Of a stretch of DNA of 64,000 nt, positions 55,872 through 64,000 are shown in pieces. The DNA comes from Burkholderia sp. Bp9142 (GTDB taxonomy: Bacteria > Pseudomonadota > Gammaproteobacteria > Burkholderiales > Burkholderiaceae): NCBI RefSeq assembly GCF_003853415.1, contig NZ_QTPP01000033.1, positions 23,779 through 87,778 of the forward strand. Reading direction: 5' to 3'. Under the pieces are notes generated by a model. It saw only the letters and a list, made by a program, of their open reading frames with translations, was not told where the DNA came from and made no database searches. Within the stretch, counting starts at the first letter, position 1. Every line of letters begins with the position of its first letter. A program made the translations under genes and the position numbers.

Positions 55872-57013
55872 GCGCCCACCTCGTTGGCAATTCGTTCGTA
55901 ATACGCGCGGATCAGGTTGTGATAGCGCGCGTCTTCGAGCAGGAACGCGTCGTGGCCGTGCGGCGCGTCGATCTCCGCGTAGCTGACCGTGCGCTTGTTG
56001 TCGAGCAGCGCCTTCACGATCTCGCGCGAGCGGGCGGGCGCGAAGCGCCAGTCGGTCGAGAAGCTCGCGATCAGGTATTTCGCCTGCGTGTGCGCGAGTG
56101 CGGCCGTCAGGTTGCCGTCGAACGCCTTCGCCGGGTCGAAGTAGTCGAGCGCGCGCGTGATCAGCAGGTACGTGTTCGCGTCGAAGTAGTCGGCGAACTT
56201 GTCGCCCTGGTAGCGCAGGTACGACTCGACCTCGAACTCGACGTCGAAGCTGAAGTTGTAGGCATCGAGCGCGCCGTCCGCGCGGCGTAGCGCACGGCCG
56301 AATTTCTCGGCCATGTCGTCGTCGGACAGGTACGTGATGTGGCCGATCATCCGTGCGACGCGCAGGCCGCGCTTCGGCTTCACGCCGTGCGCGTAGTAGT
56401 CGCCGCCGTGGAAGTCGGGATCGGACAGGATCGCGGAGCGCGCGACCTCGTTGAACGCGATGTTCTGCGCGGACAGCTTCGGCGTCGACGCGATGTCGAT
56501 GCAGTGCGCGACGCGTTCCGGATACATCAGGCTCCATGCGAGCGCCTGCATCCCGCCGAGGCTGCCGCCCATCACCGCGGCGAAGCGCTCGATGCCGAAT
56601 GCGTCGGCGACACGCGCCTGCGCGTGCACCCAGTCCTCGACGGTGACGACCGGGAAGCGTGCGCCGTACGGCTTGCCGGTCGACGGATCGGCGCTCATCG
56701 GGCCGGTCGAGCCGAAGCACGAGCCGAGGTTGTTCACGCCGATCACGAAGAAGCGGTTGGTGTCGAGCGGCTTGCCGGGGCCGACCATGTTGTCCCACCA
56801 GCCGGTGCTGCGCGGATCGTCCGCGTAGACGCCGGCGACGTGGTGCGACGCGTTGAGCGCGTGACAGACGAGCACCGCGTTCGAGCGCGCGGCGTTGAGC
56901 TCGCCGTACGTCTCGACGACGAGCTGATAGTTGCCGAGCACGCTGCCGCTTTGCAAGCGCAGCGGTTCGGCGAAGTGCATGGTCTGTGGAGCGACGATGC
57001 CGATCGATTCCAT
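55868..57013 (-). CDS. metX: Homoserine O-acyltransferase MetX
   Basis: A 381-residue alpha/beta-hydrolase-fold enzyme that acylates homoserine in the first committed step of methionine synthesis. The nucleophile is in VMGGSLGGMQALAWS (near residues 143-157), preceded by LVVETYGELNAARSNAVLVC and FVIGVNNLGSCFGSTGP. The end contains the Asp/His pair (PHGHDAFLLED near 350). Acetyl versus succinyl specificity cannot be read off by eye; proteobacterial MetX paired with MetW often uses succinyl-CoA. The leader carries a SAM-II riboswitch candidate. Confidence 0.95.
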   Translation of the reverse strand: MESIGIVAPQTMHFAEPLRLQSGSVLGNYQLVVETYGELNAARSNAVLVCHALNASHHVAGVYADDPRSTGWWDNMVGPGKPLDTNRFFVIGVNNLGSCFGSTGPMSADPSTGKPYGARFPVVTVEDWVHAQARVADAFGIERFAAVMGGSLGGMQALAWSLMYPERVAHCIDIASTPKLSAQNIAFNEVARSAILSDPDFHGGDYYAHGVKPKRGLRVARMIGHITYLSDDDMAEKFGRALRRADGALDAYNFSFDVEFEVESYLRYQGDKFADYFDANTYLLITRALDYFDPAKAFDGNLTAALAHTQAKYLIASFSTDWRFAPARSREIVKALLDNKRTVSYAEIDAPHGHDAFLLEDARYHNLIRAYYERIANEVGA

Positions 57014-57076
57014 TCGTTCCGCCTTATGACTGGGCGGCTAAACGGTGTCGGCGAGGCGCGGAGGCGAAGGTGCGCG

Positions 57077-57181
57077 GCTGACGACCTCTTTAGCCGCATT
57101 TGTAGTGAACCGCCGGGACAAGGACGCATCAAGGCCCCGGCCGGTTCGCGCGCCCGCAATCGAGTCAGCAAATCGGCGCGC
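57077..57181 (-). ncRNA. SAM-II riboswitch (metX leader) with inserted hairpin
   Basis: On the minus strand a perfect 7-bp P1 (GCGCGCC / GGCGCGC) closes a loop with GATTTG, CTGACTC and ATTGCG, as in SAM-II. After P1 there is an extra hairpin (GAACCGCC-like arms), then the conserved AAATG and GCTAAA. The RNA ends with GTCAGC, which can pair with GCTGAC in the first loop to form the SAM-II pseudoknot; an alternative register uses GAG with CTC directly after GCTAAA. The element lies about 60 bases before metX. SAM-II regulates metX/metA elsewhere by reducing translation when SAM is abundant. The fold was assigned by eye. Confidence 0.8.
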
Positions 57182-57186
57182 TTCCG

Positions 57187-57230
57187 ACCTGCCGCCGAGC
57201 GGGCGGCAGGTGGCACAAAGTATAGCGGAT
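57187..57230 (-). promoter_or_regulatory. metX promoter -10 and 5' hairpin
   Basis: A minus-strand TATACT lies near 57219-57224 without a good -35. Just downstream is a perfect 10-bp hairpin (ACCTGCCGCC / GGCGGCAGGT; 57187-57196 and 57202-57211). The hairpin would sit at or near the 5' end of the transcript, only a few bases before the riboswitch. Confidence 0.5.
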
Positions 57231-57720
57231 TTTCCAGGCGAGCGAGCGGTCCGGAAGGCCACGTTCAAGCAGGTGCCGACGCCTGTCGTCTGGCACCGCT
57301 GTCCCGTGAAACGCGTTGCCGCCGCGACTTTTTAATACAGAAAATATCGAATTATTTGATGCCTGGTGTGACCGGGTAAATCCTTCAATTTCTGTAACGT
57401 TTATTCAATATAAAACGAAATTCGTACAAGTTCTAAATTTATTTTATTTGATTTAGTTCGCGTCCTGTTTTTGAGATGAAGGCATGTCAATAGAGTTTCA
57501 ACCAGCTTTCAGTATCCGGTTGAAACGCGCGATTTGGCAGCGCTGTCGGCATGATCTTTCATCTGTGTTCATGCGATTTCTCAGAATGCAGTTTCGCATT
57601 TCTTCCCGGAAAGCCGTAAGCGTTGAGCTACTTGTCACCGCTCTTGCCGAGTCGTCACATCGATATGGCTGTGCAAATTCGATGCGCGTCGCGGAGAGGT
57701 TTACCAAAGGAAAAGTTCGT
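57231..57720. promoter_or_regulatory. AT-rich upstream region and long leader of the adhesin gene
   Basis: About 490 bases between the metX promoter and the adhesin start, no gene. From 57330 to 57480 the sequence is strikingly AT-rich compared with the rest of the window. TATAAA (57409-57414) with TTCAAT 19 bases upstream is a weak promoter candidate, which would leave a leader of about 300 bases. A perfect 9-bp inverted repeat, GTTTCAACC (57495-57503) and GGTTGAAAC (57518-57526), lies in that leader. AAAGGA just before 57721 is the ribosome site. Confidence 0.55.
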
Positions 57721-60700
57721 ATGAACAAGTCGTATCGTGTCGTGTGGAACGCCTCGACCAGCACTTGGTGCGCGGCATCGGAAATTGCACGCGGGCGCTC
57801 GAAATCATCGCGCTCGGCGAAATCGAAAATCGCGGCGGCCACTGCGCTGGTCGTTGCCTCCATGGGGTCCGCGTACGCGGACGAAGTCGACCCGGCAGAC
57901 CCGACGCTCGACGATCGGACCCATCTGACCGACGTCAAGCAGGATGATCCGCTGACGCTCAAGCGAAGCGGGCCCGATACCCGGGCAGTCGTGCCCGACA
58001 ACAGCGCCTACGTGAAGATCAATGCGAAGGGCGACGGCACGGATAACGCGTCGGCGATGGGCGAGAACTCGATCGCGATCGGCAGCAGCGCGAAAACGCG
58101 CTCGGCTACGTCGGGTCTCGGCGGTGCGGTGGCGATCGGTACCGCAGCGACGGCGGCTGGCAACAACGTCGCGCTTGGCGGCAGCGCATCGGCAACGGGC
58201 GAACTCGGTGCGGTTGCGCTGGGGGCCTCGGCCAATGCATCCGGCAAGTCGTCGGTCGCGCTCGGCTTCGAGTCACAGGCGACCGGTTGGGGCGCCTACG
58301 CGCTGGGCCGGAAGGCGGCGGCGCTGGCGGACGCCTCGGTGGCGATCGGTGATTCGTCGATGGCGACGCGGACCGGCACGACGGCGATTGGCTTGCAGGC
58401 TGCGGCGGCTGCGGACAATGCGGTCGCAATCGGTCAGAGCGCGGCGGCGCGCGCCACCGACTCGCTGGCACTCGGTGCGTATTCCGAGGCTGACCGGAGC
58501 CAGACGGTATCGGTCGGTACCGCCGGCTTCGAGCGTCAGATCGTCAATGTCGGGCGCGGCACGCAGGCGACCGATGCCGTCAACATCGCGCAGCTCAAGG
58601 ACGTGACCGCCACGCTGGGTGGCAACGCTGCGGTCGACGCGAACGGCAACATCAAGAAACCGGCCTACACGATCGGCAGCAAGACCTACGACAACGTCGG
58701 CGACGCGCTGCTGGCGGCGTCCGCGTCGGGCGGCGGGTCGGAAAACGCGGTCGAGTACGACTCCACCGCGAAGAATTCGGTGACCCTCGGCGGCACCGGC
58801 TCGGCCGAGGTCAAGCTCACCAACGTGCGCGCGGCCACGCTGGCGTCGAACAGCACGGACGCCGTCAACGGCGCGCAACTGTTCGCGACCAACAACCGCG
58901 TGACCAAGGTCGAGCAGTCGCTGACCGATAGCGGCCTGATCGATCCGTCGACCGGCGAGTCGCTCGCGGTCGTGTACAAGGACGCGACCAAGAGCACCGT
59001 TGCGCTGGGCGGCACGGGTGGTACGACCGTCACGAACGTGAAGGCCGGCAAGGTCGTATCGGCCAGCAAGGACGCCGTGAACGGCAGTCAGCTGTACGAC
59101 GTATCGTCGAGCGTCGCGTCGGCACTCGGCGGTCAATCGGCCGTCAACGCGGACGGCACCGTGTCGACACCGACCTACAAGGTTGGCGACAAGACCTACA
59201 ACAACGTCGGCGACGCACTTCAGGCCGCGGCCGCCTCGGGCGGGGCTGGCGGCGAGGATGCGAACGCCGTGCACTATGACGGTACGAACAAGTCCAGCGT
59301 GACGCTGGGCGGCACGGGTGCGTCGAACCCGGTCTCGCTGAAGAACGTCGCGACGGGCACCGCCGCCACCGACGCAGTCAACGTGGCCCAGCTCCAGAGC
59401 GGCATGAGCGACGTCAAGGACGAGATCAAGAAGGACCTCGGCGACGGCACGCTCGACATGAAGTACATCAAGGTTCGGGCCACGGGCATGCAGGCCAATG
59501 CGCTGGGCAAGAACAGCGTGGCGATCGGCTCGCAAGCGAATGCGACGAACATCGATACGCTGGCGATCGGGTCGGGTGCCCGCGCGTCGGGGGCCAACTC
59601 GATCGCAATCGGCGTCAACTCGGTTGCTATGGCAGCCAATACCGTGTCGGTAGGCGACGTGGATTCCAAGCGTCGGATCGTCAACGTCGAAGCGGGTATT
59701 GACGACTCGGATGCCGTCACCATGAAGCAGTTGACCGACGCGATGAATTCCGCCAATACGAAGCTCGACGTGAAGATGACGCGGATGACGCGTGACGTCG
59801 AATCGAAGCCGGGCAGCTTCGTCGCGATCGAAGGGTTGGGCGCGGACGGCAGCTTGCCGAGCATTGCATCGATGAACGGGCGCGATCCCAAATTGGGTAC
59901 GGCTGCGGCCATCGGCGTAGGGAGTGGCGCCGGCGGGCTCAATACTGTCGCAGTCGGTCTGCAGGCGGTTGCGAGTTCGGACAACTCGGTGGCGATCGGC
60001 AGTATCGCCCAGACGGGTGTTGATCACCCGTATTCGGTGGCGATCGGCAGCATGGTCACGACGAATGGTCCCGGCGCGTTGGCAATCGGCTCTCGAGCGA
60101 AGGCCAATGGCGAAAACGCGGTGGCGGTCGGCAATAATGGCGTGATGGCGCTGGGCAAGAGCTCGATCGCCATGGGCGACAAGGCGACGACGGCGGTCGG
60201 GAGCGTGAACGGTATGGCGCTCGGCAAGTCTGCGAAGATCGAGCAAAACGTAACCGACGCCATCGCACTGGGTGCCAACGCGAGTGTGGCGTCGGGCAAT
60301 AACGGTGGCATCGCACTGGGCGCCAATTCCGTCGCCGATCGCGCCAATGCGCTCTCCGTCGGGTCGAATTCGCTCCAGCGCCAGATCGTCAACGTCGCAA
60401 AGGGTACTAAAAACAACGACGTGGTGAACGTGAGCCAGCTGACGGGCGTGACGAACGCGCTCGGCGGCGGCGCGGGCATCGATGTCGATGGCACCGTCAA
60501 GGCGCCGACGTACAAGGTTGGCGACACGACGTACAACAACGTCGGCGACGCGCTGGACGCGATGTCGAAGAACGCCGGCTCTGACCCGAACGCGGTGGTG
60601 TACGACAGCACGTCGAAGGACAAGGTGACGCTGGCGGGCAAGGCGGGCACGACGCTGTCGAACGTGGCGGCGGGCAAGGCCGACCTGGATGCGGTGAACG

Positions 60701-63700
60701 TGTCGCAGCTGAAGTCGTCGGGCCTGATCGGTGAAGACGGCAAGTCGCGTGCTGCAATCACCTACGACAAGAACGCGGACGGTACGCCGAACTACCAGTC
60801 GGCGACGCTGGCGGGCGCTGGCGGCACGAAACTGACGAACGTGAAGGCCGCTGAGCTGTCGTCGACGAGCACGGACGCGGTGAACGGCTCGCAACTGTTC
60901 GCGACGAACGAGAACCTGGGCAACCTGAAGGATGCCCTGACAGATGGCGGCGTCCTCGACAAGACGACGGGCGAATCGCTGGCGGTGGTGTACGACAGCA
61001 CGTCGAAGGACAAGGTGACGCTGGCGGGCAAGACGGGCACGACGCTGTCGAACGTGAAGGCCGGTACGGCCGACCTGGACGCGGTGAACGTGTCGCAGCT
61101 GAAGTCGTCGGGCCTGATCGGCGAAGACGGCAAGTCGCTTGCCGCGGTGACGTACGACAAGAAGGCGGACGGCACGGCGAACTACAACTCGGTGACGCTG
61201 GGCGGCGGGAAGTCGACGGGTGCGGTGACGCTGTCGAATGTTGCACAGGGCAAGGCCGGCACGGACGCAGTGAACGTCGATCAACTGACGAAAGCGATCA
61301 GCGACGTGGAAGGTGGCATGAACCCGCTGGCCGTGTCTTACGACAGCGTGACGAAGGACAAGGTGACGCTGGCCGGCGGCAAGACGGGCACGACACTGAC
61401 GAACGTGGCGGCCGGCAAGGCCGACATGGACGCGGTGAACGTGTCGCAACTGAAGTCCTCGGGCCTTGTTGGCGAGGACGGCAAGTCGCTGGCTGCAGTC
61501 ACTTACGACAAGAACGCGGACGGCACGCCGAACTACCAGTCGGCGACGCTGGCGGGCGTTGGCGGCACGAAGCTGACGAACGTGAAGGCCGCTGAGCTGT
61601 CGGCGACGAGCACGGACGCGGTGAACGGCTCGCAACTGTTCGCGACGAACGAGAACCTGGGCAACCTGAAGGACGCGCTGACGGATGGCGGCGTCCTCGA
61701 CAAGACGACGGGCGAATCGCTGGCGGTGGTGTACGACAGCACGTCGAAGGACAAGGTGACGCTGGCGGGCAAGACGGGCACGACGCTGTCGAACGTGAAG
61801 GCCGGTACGGCGGATCTGGATGCGGTGAACGTGTCGCAGCTGAAGTCGTCGGGTTTGATCGGCGAGGATGGCAAGTCGCTTGCCGCGGTGACGTACGACA
61901 AGAAGGCGGACGGCACGGCGAACTACAACTCGGTGACGCTGGGCGGCGGGAAGTCGACGGGTCCGGTGACGCTGTCGAACGTGGCCAAGGGCAAGGCCGG
62001 CACGGACGCAGTGAACGTCGATCAACTGACGAAAGCGATCAGCGACGTGGAAGGCGGCATGAACCCGCTGGCCGTGTCTTACGACAGCGTGACGAAGGAC
62101 AAGGTGACACTGGCCGGCAAGACGGGCACGACGCTGACGAACCTGAATGCGGGCAAGGTGAGCGCGGACAGCAAGGACGCGGTCAACGGTTCGCAACTGC
62201 ACGCCACGGCAAAGAGCGTGGCAGACGCGTTGGGCGGCGGTTCGACGGTGGACGAGAGCGGCAAGCTCACGGCGCCGACGTATACGCTGGCTGATCCGGC
62301 GGACAGCTCGAAGCAGGTCGACTATCACACGGTGGGCGATGCGCTGGAGAACCTGGATGGTCGTGTGGCGAGCAACACGGGCGACATCACGAACATCAAG
62401 AACCAGTTCACGAACACGGGCCTGGTGGACAGCGATGGCGACACGCGTGCTGCGGTGACGTATGACAAGAACGCGGATGGCACTCCGAACTACAAGTCGG
62501 CGACGCTGGCGGGTAAAGGCGGCACGAAGCTGACGAACGTGGCAGCCGGTACTGCCGACCTGGACGCGGTGAACGTGTCGCAACTGAAGTCGTCGGGCCT
62601 GATCGGCGAGGACGGCAAGTCGCTCGCTGCAATCACTTACGACAAGAACACGGACGGCACGGCGAACTACAAGTCGGCGACGCTGGCTGGCGTTGGCGGC
62701 ACGAAGCTGACGAACGTGAAGGCCGCGGAGCTGTCGTCGACGAGCACGGACGCGGTGAACGGCTCGCAACTGTTCGCGACGAACGAGAACCTGGGCAACC
62801 TGAAGGACGCACTGACGGATGGCGGCGTCATCGACAAGACGACCGGTGAATCGCTGGCGGTGGTGTACGACAGCACGTCGAAGGACAAGGTGACGCTGGC
62901 GGGCAAGACGGGCACGACGCTGTCGAACGTGGCGGCGGGCAAGGCCGACCTGGATGCGGTGAACGTGTCGCAGCTGAAGTCGTCGGGCCTGATCGGCGAG
63001 GATGGCAAGTCGATTGCGGCGGTGACGTACGACAAGAAGGCGGACGGCACGGCGAACTACAACTCGGTGACGCTGGGCGGCGGCAAGTCGACGGGTCCGG
63101 TGACGCTGTCGAACGTGGCCAAGGGCAAGGCCGGTACGGACGCGGTGAACGTCGATCAACTGACGGACGCACTTCGCGATGTGGAAGGCGGCATGAACCC
63201 GCTGGCCGTGGCCTACGACAGCGCGAAGAAGGACAAGGTGACGCTGGCTGGCGTTGGCGGTACGACCCTGTCGAACGTGGCGGCGGGCAAGGCCGACACG
63301 GACGCGGTGAACGTGTCGCAACTGAAGTCGTCGGGCCTCGTTGGCGAGGACGGCAAGTCGCTTGCTGCAGTCACTTACGACAAGAACGCGGACGGCACAC
63401 CAAACTACAAGTCGGCGACGCTGGCGGGTGAAGGCGGTACGAAGCTGTCGAACGTGAAGGCGGGTACGGCCGACCTGGACGCGGTGAACGTGTCGCAACT
63501 GAAGTCGTCGGGCCTGATCGGCGAGGACGGCAAGACGCTGGCTGCAATCACGTACGACAAGAACGCGGACGGCACGCCGAACTACAAGTCGGCGACGCTG
63601 GCGGGTGAAGGCGGTACGAAGCTGTCGAACGTGAAGGCGGGCACGGCCGACATGGACGCGGTGAACGTATCGCAACTGAAGTCGTCGGGCCTGATCGGCG

Positions 63701-64000
63701 AGGACGGCAAGTCGCTCGCTGCGATCACGTACGACAAGAACGCGGACGGCACGCCGAACTACAAGTCGGCGACGCTGGCGGGCGAAGGCGGTACCACGCT
63801 TGCGAACGTGGCGGCGGGCAAGGCTGACCGGGATGCGGTGAACGTATCGCAGTTGAAGTCGTCAGGCCTGATCGGCGAGGACGGCAAGTCGCTGGCTGCA
63901 ATCACGTACGACAAGAACGCGGACGGTACGCCGAACTACAAGTCGGCGACGCTGGCGGGCGAAGGCGGTACGAAGCTGTCGAACGTGAAGGCCGGTACGG
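57721..64000 (+). CDS. Trimeric autotransporter adhesin (YadA/Hia type), 3' end outside window
   Basis: An open frame of at least 2,093 codons with no stop before the window edge. It begins with an extended signal peptide (MNKSYRVVWNASTSTW, cleavage near Ala53 in GSAYA-DEVD). YadA-type head repeats (SIAIGSSA, NVALGGSA, SVAIGDSS) span about residues 100-260. Two further head segments lie at about 580-645 (59458-59660) and 725-885 (59900-60375), each ended by a neck (RQIVNVGRG, RRIVNVEAG, RQIVNVAKG). HIM-type connectors (STDAVNGSQLFATN) recur. From about 60430 repeats dominate. The C-terminal YadA anchor must lie downstream. Such proteins mediate adhesion to host cells and matrix and serum resistance. 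The family is certain; the ligand is unknown. Confidence 0.95.
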   Translation, partial: MNKSYRVVWNASTSTWCAASEIARGRSKSSRSAKSKIAAATALVVASMGSAYADEVDPADPTLDDRTHLTDVKQDDPLTLKRSGPDTRAVVPDNSAYVKINAKGDGTDNASAMGENSIAIGSSAKTRSATSGLGGAVAIGTAATAAGNNVALGGSASATGELGAVALGASANASGKSSVALGFESQATGWGAYALGRKAAALADASVAIGDSSMATRTGTTAIGLQAAAAADNAVAIGQSAAARATDSLALGAYSEADRSQTVSVGTAGFERQIVNVGRGTQATDAVNIAQLKDVTATLGGNAAVDANGNIKKPAYTIGSKTYDNVGDALLAASASGGGSENAVEYDSTAKNSVTLGGTGSAEVKLTNVRAATLASNSTDAVNGAQLFATNNRVTKVEQSLTDSGLIDPSTGESLAVVYKDATKSTVALGGTGGTTVTNVKAGKVVSASKDAVNGSQLYDVSSSVASALGGQSAVNADGTVSTPTYKVGDKTYNNVGDALQAAAASGGAGGEDANAVHYDGTNKSSVTLGGTGASNPVSLKNVATGTAATDAVNVAQLQSGMSDVKDEIKKDLGDGTLDMKYIKVRATGMQANALGKNSVAIGSQANATNIDTLAIGSGARASGANSIAIGVNSVAMAANTVSVGDVDSKRRIVNVEAGIDDSDAVTMKQLTDAMNSANTKLDVKMTRMTRDVESKPGSFVAIEGLGADGSLPSIASMNGRDPKLGTAAAIGVGSGAGGLNTVAVGLQAVASSDNSVAIGSIAQTGVDHPYSVAIGSMVTTNGPGALAIGSRAKANGENAVAVGNNGVMALGKSSIAMGDKATTAVGSVNGMALGKSAKIEQNVTDAIALGANASVASGNNGGIALGANSVADRANALSVGSNSLQRQIVNVAKGTKNNDVVNVSQLTGVTNALGGGAGIDVDGTVKAPTYKVGDTTYNNVGDALDAMSKNAGSDPNAVVYDSTSKDKVTLAGKAGTTLSNVAAGKADLDAVNVSQLKSSGLIGEDGKSRAAITYDKNADGTPNYQSATLAGAGGTKLTNVKAAELSSTSTDAVNGSQLFATNENLGNLKDALTDGGVLDKTTGESLAVVYDSTSKDKVTLAGKTGTTLSNVKAGTADLDAVNVSQLKSSGLIGEDGKSLAAVTYDKKADGTANYNSVTLGGGKSTGAVTLSNVAQGKAGTDAVNVDQLTKAISDVEGGMNPLAVSYDSVTKDKVTLAGGKTGTTLTNVAAGKADMDAVNVSQLKSSGLVGEDGKSLAAVTYDKNADGTPNYQSATLAGVGGTKLTNVKAAELSATSTDAVNGSQLFATNENLGNLKDALTDGGVLDKTTGESLAVVYDSTSKDKVTLAGKTGTTLSNVKAGTADLDAVNVSQLKSSGLIGEDGKSLAAVTYDKKADGTANYNSVTLGGGKSTGPVTLSNVAKGKAGTDAVNVDQLTKAISDVEGGMNPLAVSYDSVTKDKVTLAGKTGTTLTNLNAGKVSADSKDAVNGSQLHATAKSVADALGGGSTVDESGKLTAPTYTLADPADSSKQVDYHTVGDALENLDGRVASNTGDITNIKNQFTNTGLVDSDGDTRAAVTYDKNADGTPNYKSATLAGKGGTKLTNVAAGTADLDAVNVSQLKSSGLIGEDGKSLAAITYDKNTDGTANYKSATLAGVGGTKLTNVKAAELSSTSTDAVNGSQLFATNENLGNLKDALTDGGVIDKTTGESLAVVYDSTSKDKVTLAGKTGTTLSNVAAGKADLDAVNVSQLKSSGLIGEDGKSIAAVTYDKKADGTANYNSVTLGGGKSTGPVTLSNVAKGKAGTDAVNVDQLTDALRDVEGGMNPLAVAYDSAKKDKVTLAGVGGTTLSNVAAGKADTDAVNVSQLKSSGLVGEDGKSLAAVTYDKNADGTPNYKSATLAGEGGTKLSNVKAGTADLDAVNVSQLKSSGLIGEDGKTLAAITYDKNADGTPNYKSATLAGEGGTKLSNVKAGTADMDAVNVSQLKSSGLIGEDGKSLAAITYDKNADGTPNYKSATLAGEGGTTLANVAAGKADRDAVNVSQLKSSGLIGEDGKSLAAITYDKNADGTPNYKSATLAGEGGTKLSNVKAGT
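60850..61590 (+). repeat. 741-bp super-repeat in the adhesin stalk, first copy
   Basis: The 247-codon segment starting AELSSTSTDAVNGSQLFATN recurs immediately at 61591, nearly identical for about 540 bases before diverging near 62130. A third, shorter copy starts at 62725. The period is a multiple of three, so the frame is kept. Confidence 0.85.
63307..64000 (+). repeat. 177-bp tandem repeats in the adhesin stalk
   Basis: Units begin at 63307, 63484, 63661 and 63838, each exactly 177 bases (59 residues); the last is cut by the window end. The unit runs from VNVSQLKSSGLIGEDGK through AAITYDKNADGTPNYKSATL to the GTADLDA end. Related single units occur from about 60690 onward. The copies are nearly identical in DNA, implying recent duplication. 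Confidence 0.92.

Noticed and set aside
57498..58001. 167-codon minus-strand frame over the adhesin leader and signal region
   Set aside because: It is antisense to the extended signal peptide, with no ribosome site and no recognisable family.
58273..63675. Uninterrupted 1,800-codon open frame antisense to the adhesin
   Set aside because: It mirrors the repeats of the real gene: the absence of stops follows from the repeated GC-rich codons. It has no ribosome site, no recognisable domain and an Arg/Val/His-biased composition.
57721..64000. Adhesin repeats considered as a CRISPR array or mobile element
   Set aside because: The repeats are coding, in frame, multiples of three bases and match trimeric-autotransporter stalk modules; there are no spacers or transposase.

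Overview
The window looks like a piece of the main chromosome of a Burkholderia, most likely of the Burkholderia cepacia complex. This rests on the very high G+C, the dense GC3-rich coding, and several recognisable neighbourhoods: mreBCD-mrdA-rodA next to gatCAB, metXW-ampG, rsmB with an NtrY/NtrX-like pair, a queCED operon with the CX14CX2C form of QueE, and a Burkholderia-type phosphonoacetate pathway. Species cannot be fixed from the sequence alone. No insertion sequence, prophage, CRISPR array or rRNA operon was seen. There are two tRNA genes (Lys-CTT and Phe-GAA).

Layout. 1-1.7 kb: lactate permease. 1.8-11 kb: a phosphorus-acquisition block with a LysR regulator, a Tat-exported phospholipase C, a GntR regulator, an aminophosphonate-type FAD oxidoreductase, phosphonoacetate hydrolase (phnA) and phosphonoacetaldehyde dehydrogenase (phnY). 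In its middle lies a deletion scar that joins the start of phnS (2-aminoethylphosphonate-binding protein) to the end of phnW (aminotransferase). 11-16.4 kb: a small secreted Tyr/Pro/His protein, a polar amino-acid ABC importer, an alpha/beta hydrolase divergent from a CGNR zinc-finger regulator, and a DUF3592 membrane protein. 16.7-20.8 kb: tRNA-Lys, thioesterase, patatin-like lipase, 2-hydroxyacid dehydrogenase, LysR regulator. 20.9-29 kb: topB, thioredoxin-like protein and dprA on the minus strand, then def-fmt-lysE-like-htpX on the plus strand. 29-34.3 kb: rsmB, a DUF4390 protein, NtrY-like kinase and receiver-Fis regulator as a translationally coupled operon, then tRNA-Phe. 34.6-38.4 kb: queCED, an HpaI-type aldolase and a Sel1-repeat protein. 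38.5-44.8 kb (minus): mreB-mreC-mreD-mrdA-rodA, the cell-elongation machinery. 45.2-50.3 kb (plus): gatCAB, a PPK2-type polyphosphate kinase and exonuclease III. 50.4-57 kb: alcohol dehydrogenase divergent from an AraC regulator, an M48 protease homologue without its catalytic glutamate, an AmpG-type permease, and metW-metX. 57.7-64 kb: the first 2,093 codons of a giant trimeric autotransporter adhesin that runs off the window.

How parts work together. In the phosphonate block PhnY and PhnA would turn phosphonoacetaldehyde into acetate and phosphate. The usual supplier of the aldehyde (PhnW) is deleted, which leaves the flavoprotein oxidase as the local candidate supplier. metX is preceded by a strong SAM-II riboswitch candidate carrying an inserted hairpin, which would tie methionine synthesis to S-adenosylmethionine. 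The adhesin has three separate head-repeat segments followed by recently duplicated stalk modules (177-bp tandem units and a 741-bp super-repeat), behind an unusually AT-rich upstream region.

The best candidates for something new are the phnS/phnW scar with retained oxidase and mirrored divergent promoters, the SAM-II element, the HGIAH pseudo-protease, and the repeat architecture of the adhesin.
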